A DNA stretch of 64,000 nucleotides from WHSW01 sp963749365. Its GTDB lineage: Bacteria > Actinomycetota > Thermoleophilia > Solirubrobacterales > 70-9. Below are positions 1 through 10,204 of this stretch, piece after piece. The position numbers and the translations under genes are program-made. The stretch is from positions 124,001 to 188,000 of the forward strand of contig CAVVME010000003.1 of the NCBI GenBank assembly GCA_963749365.1, given 5' to 3'. A model generated the notes under the pieces. It saw only the letters and a program-made list of their open reading frames with translations, made no database searches and was not told where the DNA came from. Position 1 is the first letter of the stretch, and the number at the start of each line of letters is the position of its first letter.

Positions 1-892
1 CGCACTGCGCGCCAAGGGCGAGACCGTGGCCGAGCTGGTCGGGCTGGCGCGGACGATGCGCCGGCTCTCCGCCTCGGTGGAGACGGGACGCCAGGACCTG
101 GTCGACACCGCCGGCACCGGCGGCGGCCCGAGCACGTTCAACATCTCGACCGCCGCGGCGCTGGTCACCGCCGGCGCGGGCTGCGCGGTCGCCAAGCACG
201 GCAACCGATCGAGCACCAGCCGCTGTGGCTCCGCCGACCTGCTCGAGGCGCTGGGCGTCGAGATCGAGCTCGATCCGCCCGCGATCTCGCGCTGCATCGA
301 TGAGCTCGGGTTCGGGTTCATGTTCGCCCCCCGCCATCACGCGGCGATGAAGCACGTCGCCGGTGTGCGCAAGCAGCTCGGCGTGCGGACGATCTTCAAC
401 CTGCTCGGTCCGCTGACCAATCCCGCCGGGGCGCGCCGGCAGCTGCTCGGCGTCTCAGACCGCCTGTTCCAGGAGACGATCGCCGAGGCGCTGCTCGGGC
501 TCGGCTGCGAGCGCGCCCTGGTCGTCTCCGCCGACGACGGGCTCGACGAAATCAGCATCGGTGGCCGGACGCGGATCGTCGAGGTGGCCGACGGGACGAC
601 CGCGGAGTGGTTCATCACCCCCGAGGACCTTGGGGTCGCCCGGGTCGAGATCGCCGAGATCGCCGGCGCCGACCCGCCCGCGAATGCCGCCCTGGTGCGC
701 TCGCTGCTGGCCGGGGAGCAGGGCCCCTCGCGCGACGTCGTCCTCATCAACGCCGCCGCCGCGATCCTCGCCGCGGGTGGCGCCCACGACCTCGGGGCGG
801 CGGTCGAGCGTGCCCGGGAGTCGATCGACTCTGGAGCGGCGGAAGGGGTACTGGAGCGGCTGGTCCGGCTCAGCGGCGAGCTCGCGGCATGA
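1..892 (+). CDS. trpD: Anthranilate phosphoribosyltransferase, 5'-truncated by window edge
   Basis: The frame is open from base 2, so the start lies upstream; about 296 residues are visible. The enzyme joins anthranilate to PRPP, the second step of tryptophan synthesis, in the cytoplasm. The PRPP loop reads DTAGTGGG (many homologues have GTGGD), followed by KHGNRSSTSRCGSAD and the anthranilate-site stretch VRTIFNLLGPLTNP. The next gene, trpC, starts 28 bases after the stop and has its own -10-like box. Family assignment is secure; only the N-terminus is missing because of the window limit, not because the gene is broken. Confidence 0.95.
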   Translation, partial: ALRAKGETVAELVGLARTMRRLSASVETGRQDLVDTAGTGGGPSTFNISTAAALVTAGAGCAVAKHGNRSSTSRCGSADLLEALGVEIELDPPAISRCIDELGFGFMFAPRHHAAMKHVAGVRKQLGVRTIFNLLGPLTNPAGARRQLLGVSDRLFQETIAEALLGLGCERALVVSADDGLDEISIGGRTRIVEVADGTTAEWFITPEDLGVARVEIAEIAGADPPANAALVRSLLAGEQGPSRDVVLINAAAAILAAGGAHDLGAAVERARESIDSGAAEGVLERLVRLSGELAA

Positions 893-905
893 GCTGCGGC
901 TGCTC

Positions 906-911
906 TACCCT
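906..911 (+). promoter_or_regulatory. -10-like box TACCCT before trpC
   Basis: TACCCT ends 9 bases before the trpC ATG at 921, in the 28-base trpD-trpC gap. No Shine-Dalgarno sequence is visible, so trpC could also be made from a nearly leaderless mRNA. Confidence 0.4.
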
Positions 912-920
912 GGGCGGCGG

Positions 921-1754
921 ATGAGCAAGCTCGAGCAGCTCGTTGGGGCGGCGCGGGAGGACGTCGAGCAGCGAAAGAGCCAGGTCCCGGTCGCGGACCT
1001 GCGTGACGCGGTCGGCACCCTGAGCGGCTCGCGACCGTTCAGCGAAGCGCTCGTCCGCGACGGGCTCTCGTTGATCGCCGAGTTCAAGCGCCGTTCGCCG
1101 AGCTCGGGCGAGATCGCCGCGGATGCATCGGTGGCGGAGGTCTGCGGCGCCTACGAGCGCGGCGGCGCCGCGGCGATCTCGGTGCTCACAGACCAGCGGC
1201 ACTTCGGCGGCTCCCTGGACGATCTGCGGGCCGCGCGCGCGGCCTCGAGCCTGCCGATCCTGCGCAAGGACTTCATCGTCGACGTCTACCAGCTCTACGA
1301 GGCGGCGGTCAATGGAGCCGACGCGGTGCTGCTGATCGTCGCCGCTCTCCCTGCCGAGGACCTCTCGCTGCTCAGCGAGGAGGCGGAGCAGCTCGATCTC
1401 GACTGCCTGGTCGAGGTACACGACGAGCGCGAGCTCGAGCTCGCGCTCGAGCTCGAGGCTGAGGTGATCGGGATCAACAACCGCGATCTCGGCGACTTCA
1501 CCGTCAGCCTCGAGACCACTGCCGAGCTGATCACCGACGTCCCGGCGGGCAAGGCGGTCGTCTCCGAATCCGGGTACTCGCACCCCGACCAGCTCGCCGA
1601 GCTCGAGCGCATCGGCTGCGATGCGGTTCTCATCGGCGAGACGCTGATGCGCTCCGAGGACCCCGAGGCGGCGGTGCGGGCGCTGACCATGGACGAGGCC
1701 ACCGGCGAGCAGCTCGCGGACCTCGCCACCGAGCAACGCGGCGCCGATTCTTAG
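921..1754 (+). CDS. trpC: Indole-3-glycerol-phosphate synthase
   Basis: A 277-residue TIM barrel that closes the indole ring from CdRP in tryptophan synthesis. The catalytic lysines are in IAEFKRRSPSSG (K56) and LRKDFIVD (K116). The phosphate-binding end shows INNRDLGDF, VSESGYSH and VLIGETLMRS. The open frame extends far upstream of 921, but only ATG 921 gives the family N-terminus and length. It is a stand-alone enzyme, not fused to trpF, which lies separately at 3085. The gene sits between trpD and a protease gene, so the trp genes are clustered but interrupted. Confidence 0.95.
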   Translation: MSKLEQLVGAAREDVEQRKSQVPVADLRDAVGTLSGSRPFSEALVRDGLSLIAEFKRRSPSSGEIAADASVAEVCGAYERGGAAAISVLTDQRHFGGSLDDLRAARAASSLPILRKDFIVDVYQLYEAAVNGADAVLLIVAALPAEDLSLLSEEAEQLDLDCLVEVHDERELELALELEAEVIGINNRDLGDFTVSLETTAELITDVPAGKAVVSESGYSHPDQLAELERIGCDAVLIGETLMRSEDPEAAVRALTMDEATGEQLADLATEQRGADS

Positions 1755-1773
1755 CCGGCCTTTGAGCTCCGGT

Positions 1774-1779
1774 TAGGGT
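1774..1779 (+). promoter_or_regulatory. -10-like box TAGGGT before the HtrA-like protease
   Basis: TAGGGT lies 31 bases before GTG 1811. A transcript from it would carry a short leader holding the hairpin at 1791-1811, unlike the leaderless arrangement of most genes here. Confidence 0.35.
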
Positions 1780-1790
1780 GGCTTGACCCG

Positions 1791-1811
1791 CGCCGGGCAC
1801 CCTGCCCGGCG
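1791..1811 (+). other. Hairpin abutting the protease start codon
   Basis: CGCCGGGC and GCCCGGCG form an 8-bp stem with loop ACCCT. The last stem base is the G of the GTG start codon, so the hairpin could mask initiation. It has no T tract and is not a terminator. Confidence 0.4.
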
Positions 1812-3001
1812 TGAGGAGCTTCCCGCGTACATCGTTCGTCTCCGCGCTCGCCGGTGGCCTCGTGGTCGGCCTGCTCGGGTGGGTGGCAATCGCCGCCGGA
1901 TGGGTTGAGGCCGGTGATGACGGCGCCGCCCCGGCCGCCGTCGCGACGCCACTCACCGAGCCGGCCGTCGACGAGGGCGGTGAATCGGGGTTGACCGTGA
2001 ACGAGATCTACGAGAAGGACGCGCCCGGCGTCGCCCACATCGAGGCCGACACGGAGGCGCGCCAGCCGCAGTTCAGCCCCTTCGGCGCCCCCGGTCAGGG
2101 CGGCGGGACGGCGACCGGGTCCGGGTTCGTGATCGACGACCAGGGCCACGTGATCACCAACGCCCACGTCGTCGAAGGTGCCACGGACGTCCGGGTGACG
2201 CTGAGCGAGGACGGCGAGGTCTACACAGCCGAGGTGCTCGGAGCGGATCCCTCGACCGATGTCGCGGTGATCGAGGTCGACGCGCCCGCGGAGGCGCTGG
2301 TGCCGCTCGGGCTCGGCGACTCCTCGCAGGTGACCGTCGGCGACCCCGTGGTCGCGATCGGCAACCCGTTCGGGCTCGACCGCACCGCAACGGCGGGCAT
2401 CGTCTCCGCTGTCCAGCGTGAGATCAGCGCCCCGAACGGCTTCACGATCACCGACGCGATCCAGACCGACGCCCCGATCAATCCCGGCAACTCGGGCGGT
2501 CCGCTGCTCGACTCCGGTGGCCGGGTTATCGGGATCAACTCCCAGATCGAGTCGCAGAGCGGCGGCAACGTCGGGATCGGGTTCGCGGTGCCGATCAACA
2601 CCGCCCGTGAGATCGCCGAGCAGCTGATCGCCGACGGCGAGGTCGAGCACGCCTTCCTCGGCGTCAGCGGCGCCGACCTGACCGCCGAGATCGCCGACGT
2701 GCTCAACCTCGACGCCGACGGCGGCGCCCTGGTCCAGTCCGTGGTTCCGGACAGCCCGGCCGACGAGGCCGGGATCGAAGCCGGGGACGCCGAGGTGACG
2801 GTTGCGGGCCAGCCCTTCCGCGCCGGTGGTGACCTGATCGTCGCCGTCGACGGAGAGCCGCTGGGCGGGGTCGAGGACCTGATCGCAGCCGTCGACGCCA
2901 AGCAGCCGGGCGACGAGGTCGAGCTCACCCTGATCCGCGCGGGCGACCAGCGGACGGTCACGGTCGAGCTCGGAGACCGCCCCGCCCAGGCACAGGGCTA
3001 G
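1811..3001 (+). CDS. Membrane-anchored HtrA/DegP-type serine protease with PDZ domain
   Basis: A 396-residue S1C-family protease. Residues about 8-30 form one membrane anchor, residues 35-100 a Pro/Gly-rich linker, then the trypsin-like domain with catalytic H119 (TNAHVVEG), D150 (PSTDVAVIEV) and S228 (NPGNSGGPLLD). A PDZ domain follows from about residue 270 (AFLGVSGADL onward). Predicted role: quality control of exported proteins on the outer face of the membrane. It sits between trpC and trpF with no obvious biosynthetic link. The start at GTG 1811 is likely but not certain, because a hairpin overlaps it; no in-frame ATG lies nearby. Confidence 0.92.
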   Translation: MRSFPRTSFVSALAGGLVVGLLGWVAIAAGWVEAGDDGAAPAAVATPLTEPAVDEGGESGLTVNEIYEKDAPGVAHIEADTEARQPQFSPFGAPGQGGGTATGSGFVIDDQGHVITNAHVVEGATDVRVTLSEDGEVYTAEVLGADPSTDVAVIEVDAPAEALVPLGLGDSSQVTVGDPVVAIGNPFGLDRTATAGIVSAVQREISAPNGFTITDAIQTDAPINPGNSGGPLLDSGGRVIGINSQIESQSGGNVGIGFAVPINTAREIAEQLIADGEVEHAFLGVSGADLTAEIADVLNLDADGGALVQSVVPDSPADEAGIEAGDAEVTVAGQPFRAGGDLIVAVDGEPLGGVEDLIAAVDAKQPGDEVELTLIRAGDQRTVTVELGDRPAQAQG

Positions 3002-3084
3002 GAACTCCGCAGCGCCGACCGCTCGCCGGCGGACGTCGCCCTCGCCGATCAAGCCTGCCGCACGGACCTGCCAACCTGTGGCCG

Positions 3085-3732
3085 ATGAGGGTCAAGTTCT
3101 GCGGCATCGCCCGGATCGAGGACGCGCGCGAGGCCGCCCGCCTCGGCGCCTGGGCGATCGGCCTCAACCACTCCGAGCGCAGCCCGCGACGCTGCGACCC
3201 GGCGACCGCAGTGGCGATTGCCGCCGAGCTGCGCCGAGAGGTCGAGATCGTCGGCGTCTTCGTCAACCCGACACTCGACCAGCTCGCGCGGGCGGCCGAG
3301 GACGAGTCGCTGGCGATCCTGCAGCTGCACGGCGACGAGGGACCGGACTTCTGCCGTGAGGCGGCGCGGCGGACCGGGTGCAGGGTGATCAAGGCCCTAC
3401 GGGTGCGAAGCGGCGCCGACGTCCAGGCGGCGGAGGCGTTTCGGACCGACTTTCACCTGCTCGACGCCCACCGCCCGGGGACGCCCGGCGGCACCGGCGA
3501 GAGCTTCGACTGGGAGCTGGCGGCAGCCCGGCGAAGCACGGTGCCGCTGATCCTCGCCGGCGGGCTGACGCCGGCGAACGTCGCCGAGGCGATCTCGGTC
3601 ACGCACCCGTTCGCGGTCGACGTCGCGAGCGGGGTCGAGGTCTCTCCGGGGGTCAAGGACCCGCAGTTGATGGCGGCATTCGCCGACGCGGCAAGGGCGG
3701 CCGCGGGCGAGCCGCGGGCGGTGGCGAGATGA
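3085..3732 (+). CDS. trpF: Phosphoribosylanthranilate isomerase
   Basis: A 215-residue TIM barrel performing the Amadori rearrangement of PRA to CdRP. The catalytic Cys is C6 in KFCGIAR; the catalytic Asp is in AVDVASGVEVSPGVKD near residue 180. VGVFVNPTLDQL and ILQLHGDEGPDFC are family signatures. ATG 3085 gives the standard N-terminus; a GTG seven bases upstream is in another frame. The stop overlaps the trpB start as ATGA at 3729-3732, so trpF-trpB are translationally coupled. Confidence 0.95.
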   Translation: MRVKFCGIARIEDAREAARLGAWAIGLNHSERSPRRCDPATAVAIAAELRREVEIVGVFVNPTLDQLARAAEDESLAILQLHGDEGPDFCREAARRTGCRVIKALRVRSGADVQAAEAFRTDFHLLDAHRPGTPGGTGESFDWELAAARRSTVPLILAGGLTPANVAEAISVTHPFAVDVASGVEVSPGVKDPQLMAAFADAARAAAGEPRAVAR

Positions 3733-4946
3733 GCACCGGCACCGGTGCGACGGCGGGCGGCCAGGCCACGACCGCGGTCCAGGAGCGCTTCGGTGAGTAC
3801 GGGGGCAGGTTCGTGCCCGAGGTGCTGATCGCCGCCCTCGACGAGCTCTCCCTCGCCTGGGCGCAAGCGCGCGAGGATGCGGATTTTCATCACCGCCTCG
3901 GGCTCTTGCTGCGGGAGTTCGTCGGCCGGCCGACGCCGCTCTACCGCGCCGATCGCCTCGCCGAGCGCAGCGGGCGGCGCGTCTATCTCAAGCGTGAGGA
4001 CCTCTGCCACACCGGCGCCCACAAGATCAACAACGCGGTCGGCCAGGCGCTGCTCGCCGAGCGGATGGGCAAGCGGCGGGTGATCGCCGAGACCGGCGCC
4101 GGCCAGCACGGGGTCGCCGCGGCGACCGCCTGCGCCCTGCTCGGGCTCGACTGTGTCGTCTACATGGGCACCGAGGACATGCGCCGCCAAGCCCCGAACG
4201 TCGAGCGGATGCGGCTGCTCGGCGCCCGCGTGGCGCCGGTCGAGGCCGGCGCCAGGACGCTCAAGGAGGCGGTCAGCGCGGCGATCCGCGACTGGGTCGA
4301 GAACGTGTCCACGACCCACTACGTGATCGGCTCGGCGGTCGGGCCGGCGCCCTATCCGGCGCTGGTCCGAGACCTGCAGCGGGTGATCGGGGACGAGGCC
4401 CGCGAGCAGGCGCTGGCCGCCGAGGGTCGGCTGCCGAGCCGGGTGATCGCCTGCGTTGGCGGCGGCTCGAACGCGATCGGCACCTTCACCGCCTTCCTCG
4501 ACGACGCCGAGGTCGAGCTGATCGGGATCGAGGCCGGGGGGGAGGGCCTCGAGAGCGGTCGCCACGGGGCCTCGCTGAGCGCCGGCCGGACCGGTGTCCT
4601 GCACGGCGCCCTCTCCGCCGTGCTCGCCGACGAGCAGGGACAGATCGCCGAGGCACACTCGGTCTCGGCCGGGCTCGACTACCCGGGCGTGGGACCGGAG
4701 CACGCCCACCTGCGCGACATCGGCCGGGTCCGCTACGAAGCCGTCACCGACGATCAGGCCCTGGCCGCTTTTCGTGAGCTGGCGCGGCTCGAGGGGATCA
4801 TCCCGGCGCTCGAGCCCTCACATGCCGTGGCGTGGCTATTGGAGCGGGGGTCGGGTGAGGGCTTGGCTGGTTACGACCTCTTGACCTTGAGCGGACGCGG
4901 GGACAAGGACCTCGCCGAGGTGGTTGCACGACTGGCCGATGACTGA
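3729..4946 (+). CDS. trpB: Tryptophan synthase beta chain
   Basis: A 405-residue PLP enzyme that condenses indole with serine. The PLP lysine is K99 in HTGAHKINNAVGQ; the phosphate-binding loop is CVGGGSNAIG. FGEYGGRFVPE near the N-terminus is diagnostic of the standard TrpB1 type, so it should pair with the TrpA encoded next. ATG 3729 overlaps the trpF stop. The same frame is open 350 bases further upstream, but that part is the shadow of trpF. Confidence 0.96.
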   Translation: MSTGTGATAGGQATTAVQERFGEYGGRFVPEVLIAALDELSLAWAQAREDADFHHRLGLLLREFVGRPTPLYRADRLAERSGRRVYLKREDLCHTGAHKINNAVGQALLAERMGKRRVIAETGAGQHGVAAATACALLGLDCVVYMGTEDMRRQAPNVERMRLLGARVAPVEAGARTLKEAVSAAIRDWVENVSTTHYVIGSAVGPAPYPALVRDLQRVIGDEAREQALAAEGRLPSRVIACVGGGSNAIGTFTAFLDDAEVELIGIEAGGEGLESGRHGASLSAGRTGVLHGALSAVLADEQGQIAEAHSVSAGLDYPGVGPEHAHLRDIGRVRYEAVTDDQALAAFRELARLEGIIPALEPSHAVAWLLERGSGEGLAGYDLLTLSGRGDKDLAEVVARLADD

Positions 4947-5802
4947 GCGGACGACCGGCGACCCCGTCGCCCCCGAACGCGAAGCGGAGCAGGCGACGGG
5001 CCATGATTCGATCGCGGCCGCGTTCGCCGCCGCGCGTGAGCAGGGGCGGGCTGCCCTGATGCCCTACATGATGGGCGGATTTCCCGACCAGGGCACCTCG
5101 ATCGCGGTCGCCGGTGCCTACGCCGATGCCGGAGCGGACCTGGTCGAGCTGGGGATCCCCTACTCGGATCCGCTCGCGGACGGCCCGGTGATCCACGCCG
5201 CTGCCACTCGGGCGCTCGCGGCCGGAGCCGGCCTGGACTCGGTGCTCGTGATCTGCGAGCGGCTTGCCGCGCGTGTCCCGGTGATCGCGATGGGCTACGT
5301 CAACATGGTCCTGGCCAGTGGCCCGCGGCGCTTCGCCCGCGCGCTCGCCGACGCCGGCGCGAGCGGCGTGATCGTCCCCGACCTACCCCCGGAGGAAGCA
5401 GCGGAGCTGACGCAGGAGCTGCGCGCCGCCGGGCTGGCGCTGATCCCTCTGCTCGCGCCGACGACACCGGCCCCGCGACGGGCGCGGATCTGCGCCGCCG
5501 CGCAGGGGTTCGTCTACCTGGTCTCCGACACCCGGACCACCGGCGAGCGCGACGAGCTGCCTCCGACCCTCGCCGGGCTGATCGAGGCGGCCCGCGCCGA
5601 CTCCCCGGTTCCGGTCGCCGTCGGGTTCGGGATCGGCACGGCCGAGCAGGCCGCCGAGGTCGGTCGCCTCGCGGACGGCGTGATCATCGGCTCGCGGCTC
5701 GTCCGCGCCGTCGCCGAGTCCGCCGACTCGTCGGCCGCAGCCGCAGCCGTGGGGTCATTCATCGGTGCCTGCCGCGAGCGGATGTCCGCGCCGGGCATGT
5801 AG
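4939..5802 (+). CDS. trpA: Tryptophan synthase alpha chain
   Basis: A 287-residue TIM barrel that splits indole-3-glycerol phosphate and passes indole to TrpB. Catalytic residues are E70 and D81 in VELGIPYSDPLADGP; the C-terminal phosphate site is VGFGIGTAEQ. ATG 4939 overlaps the trpB end by 8 bases; an in-frame TTG at 4924 is an alternative but would add only five residues. The N-terminal 25 residues are extra relative to E. coli TrpA. The stop codon TAG at 5800 is also the first half of a -10-like box for the next gene. Confidence 0.95.
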   Translation: MTERTTGDPVAPEREAEQATGHDSIAAAFAAAREQGRAALMPYMMGGFPDQGTSIAVAGAYADAGADLVELGIPYSDPLADGPVIHAAATRALAAGAGLDSVLVICERLAARVPVIAMGYVNMVLASGPRRFARALADAGASGVIVPDLPPEEAAELTQELRAAGLALIPLLAPTTPAPRRARICAAAQGFVYLVSDTRTTGERDELPPTLAGLIEAARADSPVPVAVGFGIGTAEQAAEVGRLADGVIIGSRLVRAVAESADSSAAAAAVGSFIGACRERMSAPGM

Positions 5803-5805
5803 GCT
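5800..5805 (+). promoter_or_regulatory. -10-like box TAGGCT overlapping the trpA stop codon
   Basis: TAGGCT begins with the trpA TAG stop and ends 8 bases before ATG 5814. No Shine-Dalgarno sequence precedes that ATG. Confidence 0.45.
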
Positions 5806-5813
5806 GGCGCCGG

Positions 5814-5975
5814 ATGCGGCTGCTGGTGTTCACCGTCGTCGGTCTGATCGCGCTCGTGATCGCCTACGCGTTCTCGCTCGGCGGTACCGTCGCCGCGCTG
5901 ATCTTCCTCTTCATCCTCTTCAACGGCATCCTCGACCGTTGGGCGAAGCCGCTGATCGACTGGGTCCGAGCCTGA
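5814..5975 (+). CDS. Small two-helix membrane protein
   Basis: A 53-residue reading frame. Residues 2-20 (LLVFTVVGLIALVIAYAF) and about 24-41 (TVAALIFLFILFNGIL) are two hydrophobic segments joined by a short SLGG turn, ending in DRWAKPLIDWVRA. Strong hydrophobicity with no stop across two segments, a clean ATG and a -10-like box eight bases upstream support a real gene. I do not recognise a family. It follows trpA by 11 bases and may be co-transcribed with it or started separately. Confidence 0.6.
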   Translation: MRLLVFTVVGLIALVIAYAFSLGGTVAALIFLFILFNGILDRWAKPLIDWVRA

Positions 5976-5994
5976 AAGCCCACTAGGGCATCGG

Positions 5995-6690
5995 ATGGAG
6001 CTTGCGCCGCTGCCCGAGACGTTCGCGGCGACGCGCGCGGCGCTGCACTCGGTCGCCGAGCGAATCGTCGCCCCGGCACGGAAGCCCGACAACGAGATCG
6101 CGCTGATGGCGACGCCCGGCGGCTTCGGCACGCCGCCGTTCGAGCTCGCCGGCGAGCGGCTTCAGGTGCGGGTCGAGGACGTTGAGCTCGTCCTCGAGCG
6201 CGACGGTGCGGTCGAGCGTGCGCCGCTGGAGAGCCTGAACGCGGCCGCGAGGCTGCTCGGGCCCGAGTTGCTGCCCGGCGGCCCGCCCGAGGATTCCCGC
6301 GGGCTCGAGATCGACCCGGTCGCCGCCCGCCGGCTGGCTGAGTTCTACGCCTTCTCGGCCGAGGTGCTTCGACACCTGCGCGCGGGCATGGATCCCGGCG
6401 AGGGGGCTTCGGAGATCATCCTTTGGCCCGAGCATTTCGACATCGCTCTCGAGGCCGGCCCCGAGGAGGCCGGGCTGCGCGCCAACTACGGCGCCTCGCC
6501 CGGTGACGAGCAACACGCCGAGCCCTACCTCTACGTCGGTCCGTGGACAGCCGAGCCGCAAGGCGAGCTCTGGAATGCGAGCGCCTTCAACGGCGCCGAG
6601 ATCGGCTACGCGGATCTCGCCGACGGCGGCGACCCCGGGGCGGCGGCGCTCGATTTCTTCGCCGCGCGCCACCGCGCCCTCCGGGGCTGA
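5995..6690 (+). CDS. Conserved-looking soluble protein of unknown function
   Basis: A 231-residue soluble protein with no signal peptide or membrane segment. It is acidic and contains IILWPEHFDIAL near residue 140 and PYLYVGPWTAEPQGELWNA near residue 180. Codon positions show the same strong third-base GC bias as neighbouring genes, so it is almost certainly coding. I do not recognise the family. It begins 19 bases after the small membrane protein and is followed by the phosphofructokinase gene, which has its own -10 box. Confidence 0.75.
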   Translation: MELAPLPETFAATRAALHSVAERIVAPARKPDNEIALMATPGGFGTPPFELAGERLQVRVEDVELVLERDGAVERAPLESLNAAARLLGPELLPGGPPEDSRGLEIDPVAARRLAEFYAFSAEVLRHLRAGMDPGEGASEIILWPEHFDIALEAGPEEAGLRANYGASPGDEQHAEPYLYVGPWTAEPQGELWNASAFNGAEIGYADLADGGDPGAAALDFFAARHRALRG

Positions 6691-6736
6691 TCTCAGCTCG
6701 GCCTCGCCGGCCGCCCGGCCGTGGTCGATGGGCGGA

Positions 6737-6742
6737 TATGTT
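6737..6742 (+). promoter_or_regulatory. -10 box TATGTT before the phosphofructokinase gene
   Basis: TATGTT ends 7 bases before ATG 6750. It contains the alternative upstream ATG (6738), which argues that 6750 is the true start. Confidence 0.5.
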
Positions 6743-6749
6743 CCTCCCG

Positions 6750-7781
6750 ATGCGATTCGGCGTGCTCACCGGCGGGGGCGACTGTCCCGGCCTCAACGCG
6801 GTCATCCGGGCGGTGGTCCGCAAGGGCATCGACCTGCACGGGGATCAGATCATCGGCTTTCGCGACGGCTGGCGCGGGCCGCTGGAGGGCGATTCCGAGG
6901 AGCTGACGATCGAGTCCACCCGCGGGATCCTGCCCCGCGGCGGGACGATCCTCGGCACCTCGCGCACGAACCCGTTCAAGCGCGACGACGGCGCGCAGCG
7001 CCTCGCCGAGACCTTCGAGCGCCTCGAGCTGGACGGCCTGATCGCGATTGGCGGCGAGGACACGCTTGGCGCGGCAAACCGCCTGCACGCCGAGCACGGC
7101 GTCAACGTCCTCGGAGTGCCGAAGACGATCGACAACGACATCGGCGCCACCGACGTCACCTTCGGGTTCGACACCGCGCTGCAGATCGCGACCGAGGCGA
7201 TCGATCGCCTGCACACCACGGCCGAGTCCCACCACCGGGTGATGGTGGTCGAAGTGATGGGACGCCACGCGGGCTGGATCGCGCTCTACTCGGGGGTGGC
7301 CGGTGGCGGCGACGTGATCCTGATCCCCGAGCGGCCGTTCGATATCGCGGAGGTCTGCGACCTGATCCGGCGTCGGCACTCGCGCGGCCGCTACTTCTCG
7401 ATCGTCGTTGTCGCCGAGGGAGCGCTGCCCGAGCAGGGGACGATGGAGTTGGCCGGCGGGGACACCGACGAGTTCGGTCACGTCCGCCTCGGCGGGATCG
7501 GACAGCGACTCGAGCTGGAGATCGAGCGCCGAACCGGGTTCGAGACTCGCGCCGTGGTCCTCGGCCATGTCCAGCGTGGTGGAAGCCCGACCGCCTATGA
7601 CCGCGTGCTCGCGACCCGGTTCGGGGTCGCCGCCATCGACGCCGCCCACGAAGGGCGCTGGGGGACGATGCCGGCCCTGCGCGGGGCGAAGATCGAGTTG
7701 GTGGCGCTGTCGGCGGCGGTGGCCGAGCTGCGCACCGTGACCCCGGACGAGTTCGCCTTCGCCGAGGCCTTCCTCGGCTAG
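6750..7781 (+). CDS. pfkA: 6-phosphofructokinase, residues of the pyrophosphate-dependent type
   Basis: A 343-residue PFK that phosphorylates fructose 6-phosphate in glycolysis. GVLTGGGDCPGLNAVIR opens the phosphodonor site. The two positions that separate donor types read Asp in IAIGGEDTLGAAN (Gly in ATP enzymes) and Lys in VPKTIDNDIG (often Gly in ATP enzymes). Asp plus Lys is the known signature of PPi-dependent PFK, as in Amycolatopsis methanolica. VEVMGRHAGWIA is the sugar-phosphate site. The start at ATG 6750 is chosen because the -10 box covers the in-frame ATG at 6738. A PPi enzyme would work reversibly and links to the H+-pyrophosphatase at 41040. Confidence 0.92.
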   Translation: MRFGVLTGGGDCPGLNAVIRAVVRKGIDLHGDQIIGFRDGWRGPLEGDSEELTIESTRGILPRGGTILGTSRTNPFKRDDGAQRLAETFERLELDGLIAIGGEDTLGAANRLHAEHGVNVLGVPKTIDNDIGATDVTFGFDTALQIATEAIDRLHTTAESHHRVMVVEVMGRHAGWIALYSGVAGGGDVILIPERPFDIAEVCDLIRRRHSRGRYFSIVVVAEGALPEQGTMELAGGDTDEFGHVRLGGIGQRLELEIERRTGFETRAVVLGHVQRGGSPTAYDRVLATRFGVAAIDAAHEGRWGTMPALRGAKIELVALSAAVAELRTVTPDEFAFAEAFLG

Positions 7782-7795
7782 CCGGGCTGGGCGGC

Positions 7796-8707
7796 TCAGC
7801 GAGAGAGCAGGTCTCGCAGCGCCGCCCCGACCTCGGTGAACCGGAACGCGAAGCCGAGGTCGAGCGCCCGCCGCGGGATCACCCGATAGCTGCCGAGCGC
7901 CTGCTCGGCGAGCTCCTGGCCCCGCAGTGCGGCGATCGCGAATCGCGGCGCGGGCATGAACGACGGTCTGCCCAGCGCCGCGCCGAGCGCCTTCGAGAAC
8001 TCGCGATTGCTGACCGGGTTGGGAGCGGTCGCGTTGATCACGCCGCCGACGCCGTCGGTGTCGAGCGCCCAGAGGATCAAGGCCACCTCGTCGTCGATGT
8101 GGATCCAGGGCATGTACTGGCGCCCCCCGCCGAGCGGGCCTCCGACCCCGAGCCGGAAGGGCAGCAGCAGCTGGCCGAGCAGTCCACCGTCGGGATCGAG
8201 CACCAACCCGGAGCGGAGGACGACGACGCGAACCCCGCCCTTCGACGCAGCCTCGGCCGCGCGCTCCCAGTCGCCGACCAGCTCGGGGACGAACCCGTCG
8301 CCCGCCGGAGCCGACTCGTCGAGCATCGCCTCCCCGCGGTCGCCGTAGACGCCGATCGCCGACTGGCTGACGAGGATCCGCGGGGTCGCTTCGCTGGCGA
8401 GGATCCCGTCGACGAGGTTCTTCGTCGCCCGCACCCGGCTCTCGCGGATCCTGAGCTTGGCCGCGTCGGTGAGGCGCTGGTTGATCTCCTCGCCGATCAG
8501 GTTGACGACCGCGTCGGCTCCCTCGAGCGCCGTCTCGGGAGGGCGCTCGTTGGCCGGGGCCCAGCGATGCCAGTTGACGGTCGGGTTCGTCTCGCGCGCC
8601 CGATTCGGATCGCGGCTGAGGCCGACCACCTCGTCGCCGCGCGCGAGCAGGGCGTCGCAGACCGCCGAGCCGATCATCCCGCTTGCGCCGCTGACAAGTA
8701 CGCGCAT
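7796..8707 (-). CDS. TIGR01777-family NAD(P)-binding epimerase-like protein
   Basis: A 303-residue atypical short-chain dehydrogenase. The N-terminal Rossmann motif is VSGASGMIGSAV; HVxL-type features follow as ADAVVNLIGEEIN and ILVSQSAIGVYGDRG. The C-terminal domain (residues 240-300, ending in TEVGAALRDLLSR) matches the YfcH/SulA-like group, whose substrate is generally unknown. It is transcribed convergently to the PFK gene, with 14 bases between stops. The -strand sequence before ATG 8707 contains AAGG close to the start. The specific reaction cannot be named. Confidence 0.85.
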   Translation of the reverse strand: MRVLVSGASGMIGSAVCDALLARGDEVVGLSRDPNRARETNPTVNWHRWAPANERPPETALEGADAVVNLIGEEINQRLTDAAKLRIRESRVRATKNLVDGILASEATPRILVSQSAIGVYGDRGEAMLDESAPAGDGFVPELVGDWERAAEAASKGGVRVVVLRSGLVLDPDGGLLGQLLLPFRLGVGGPLGGGRQYMPWIHIDDEVALILWALDTDGVGGVINATAPNPVSNREFSKALGAALGRPSFMPAPRFAIAALRGQELAEQALGSYRVIPRRALDLGFAFRFTEVGAALRDLLSR

Positions 8708-8747
8708 CCTTGTTCCCGCCTTTCCCGCTGAAGCCTCGGCTATTCGA

Positions 8748-10196
<1,449 letters not shown>

Positions 10197-10204
10197 GGGC
10201 GGCG

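Noticed and set aside
1420..1460. Short GAGCTCGAGCTCGCGCTCGAG-like repeat in trpC
   Set aside because: It is the codon pattern of an ELELALELE helix, kept in normal TrpC homologues, and not a regulatory site.
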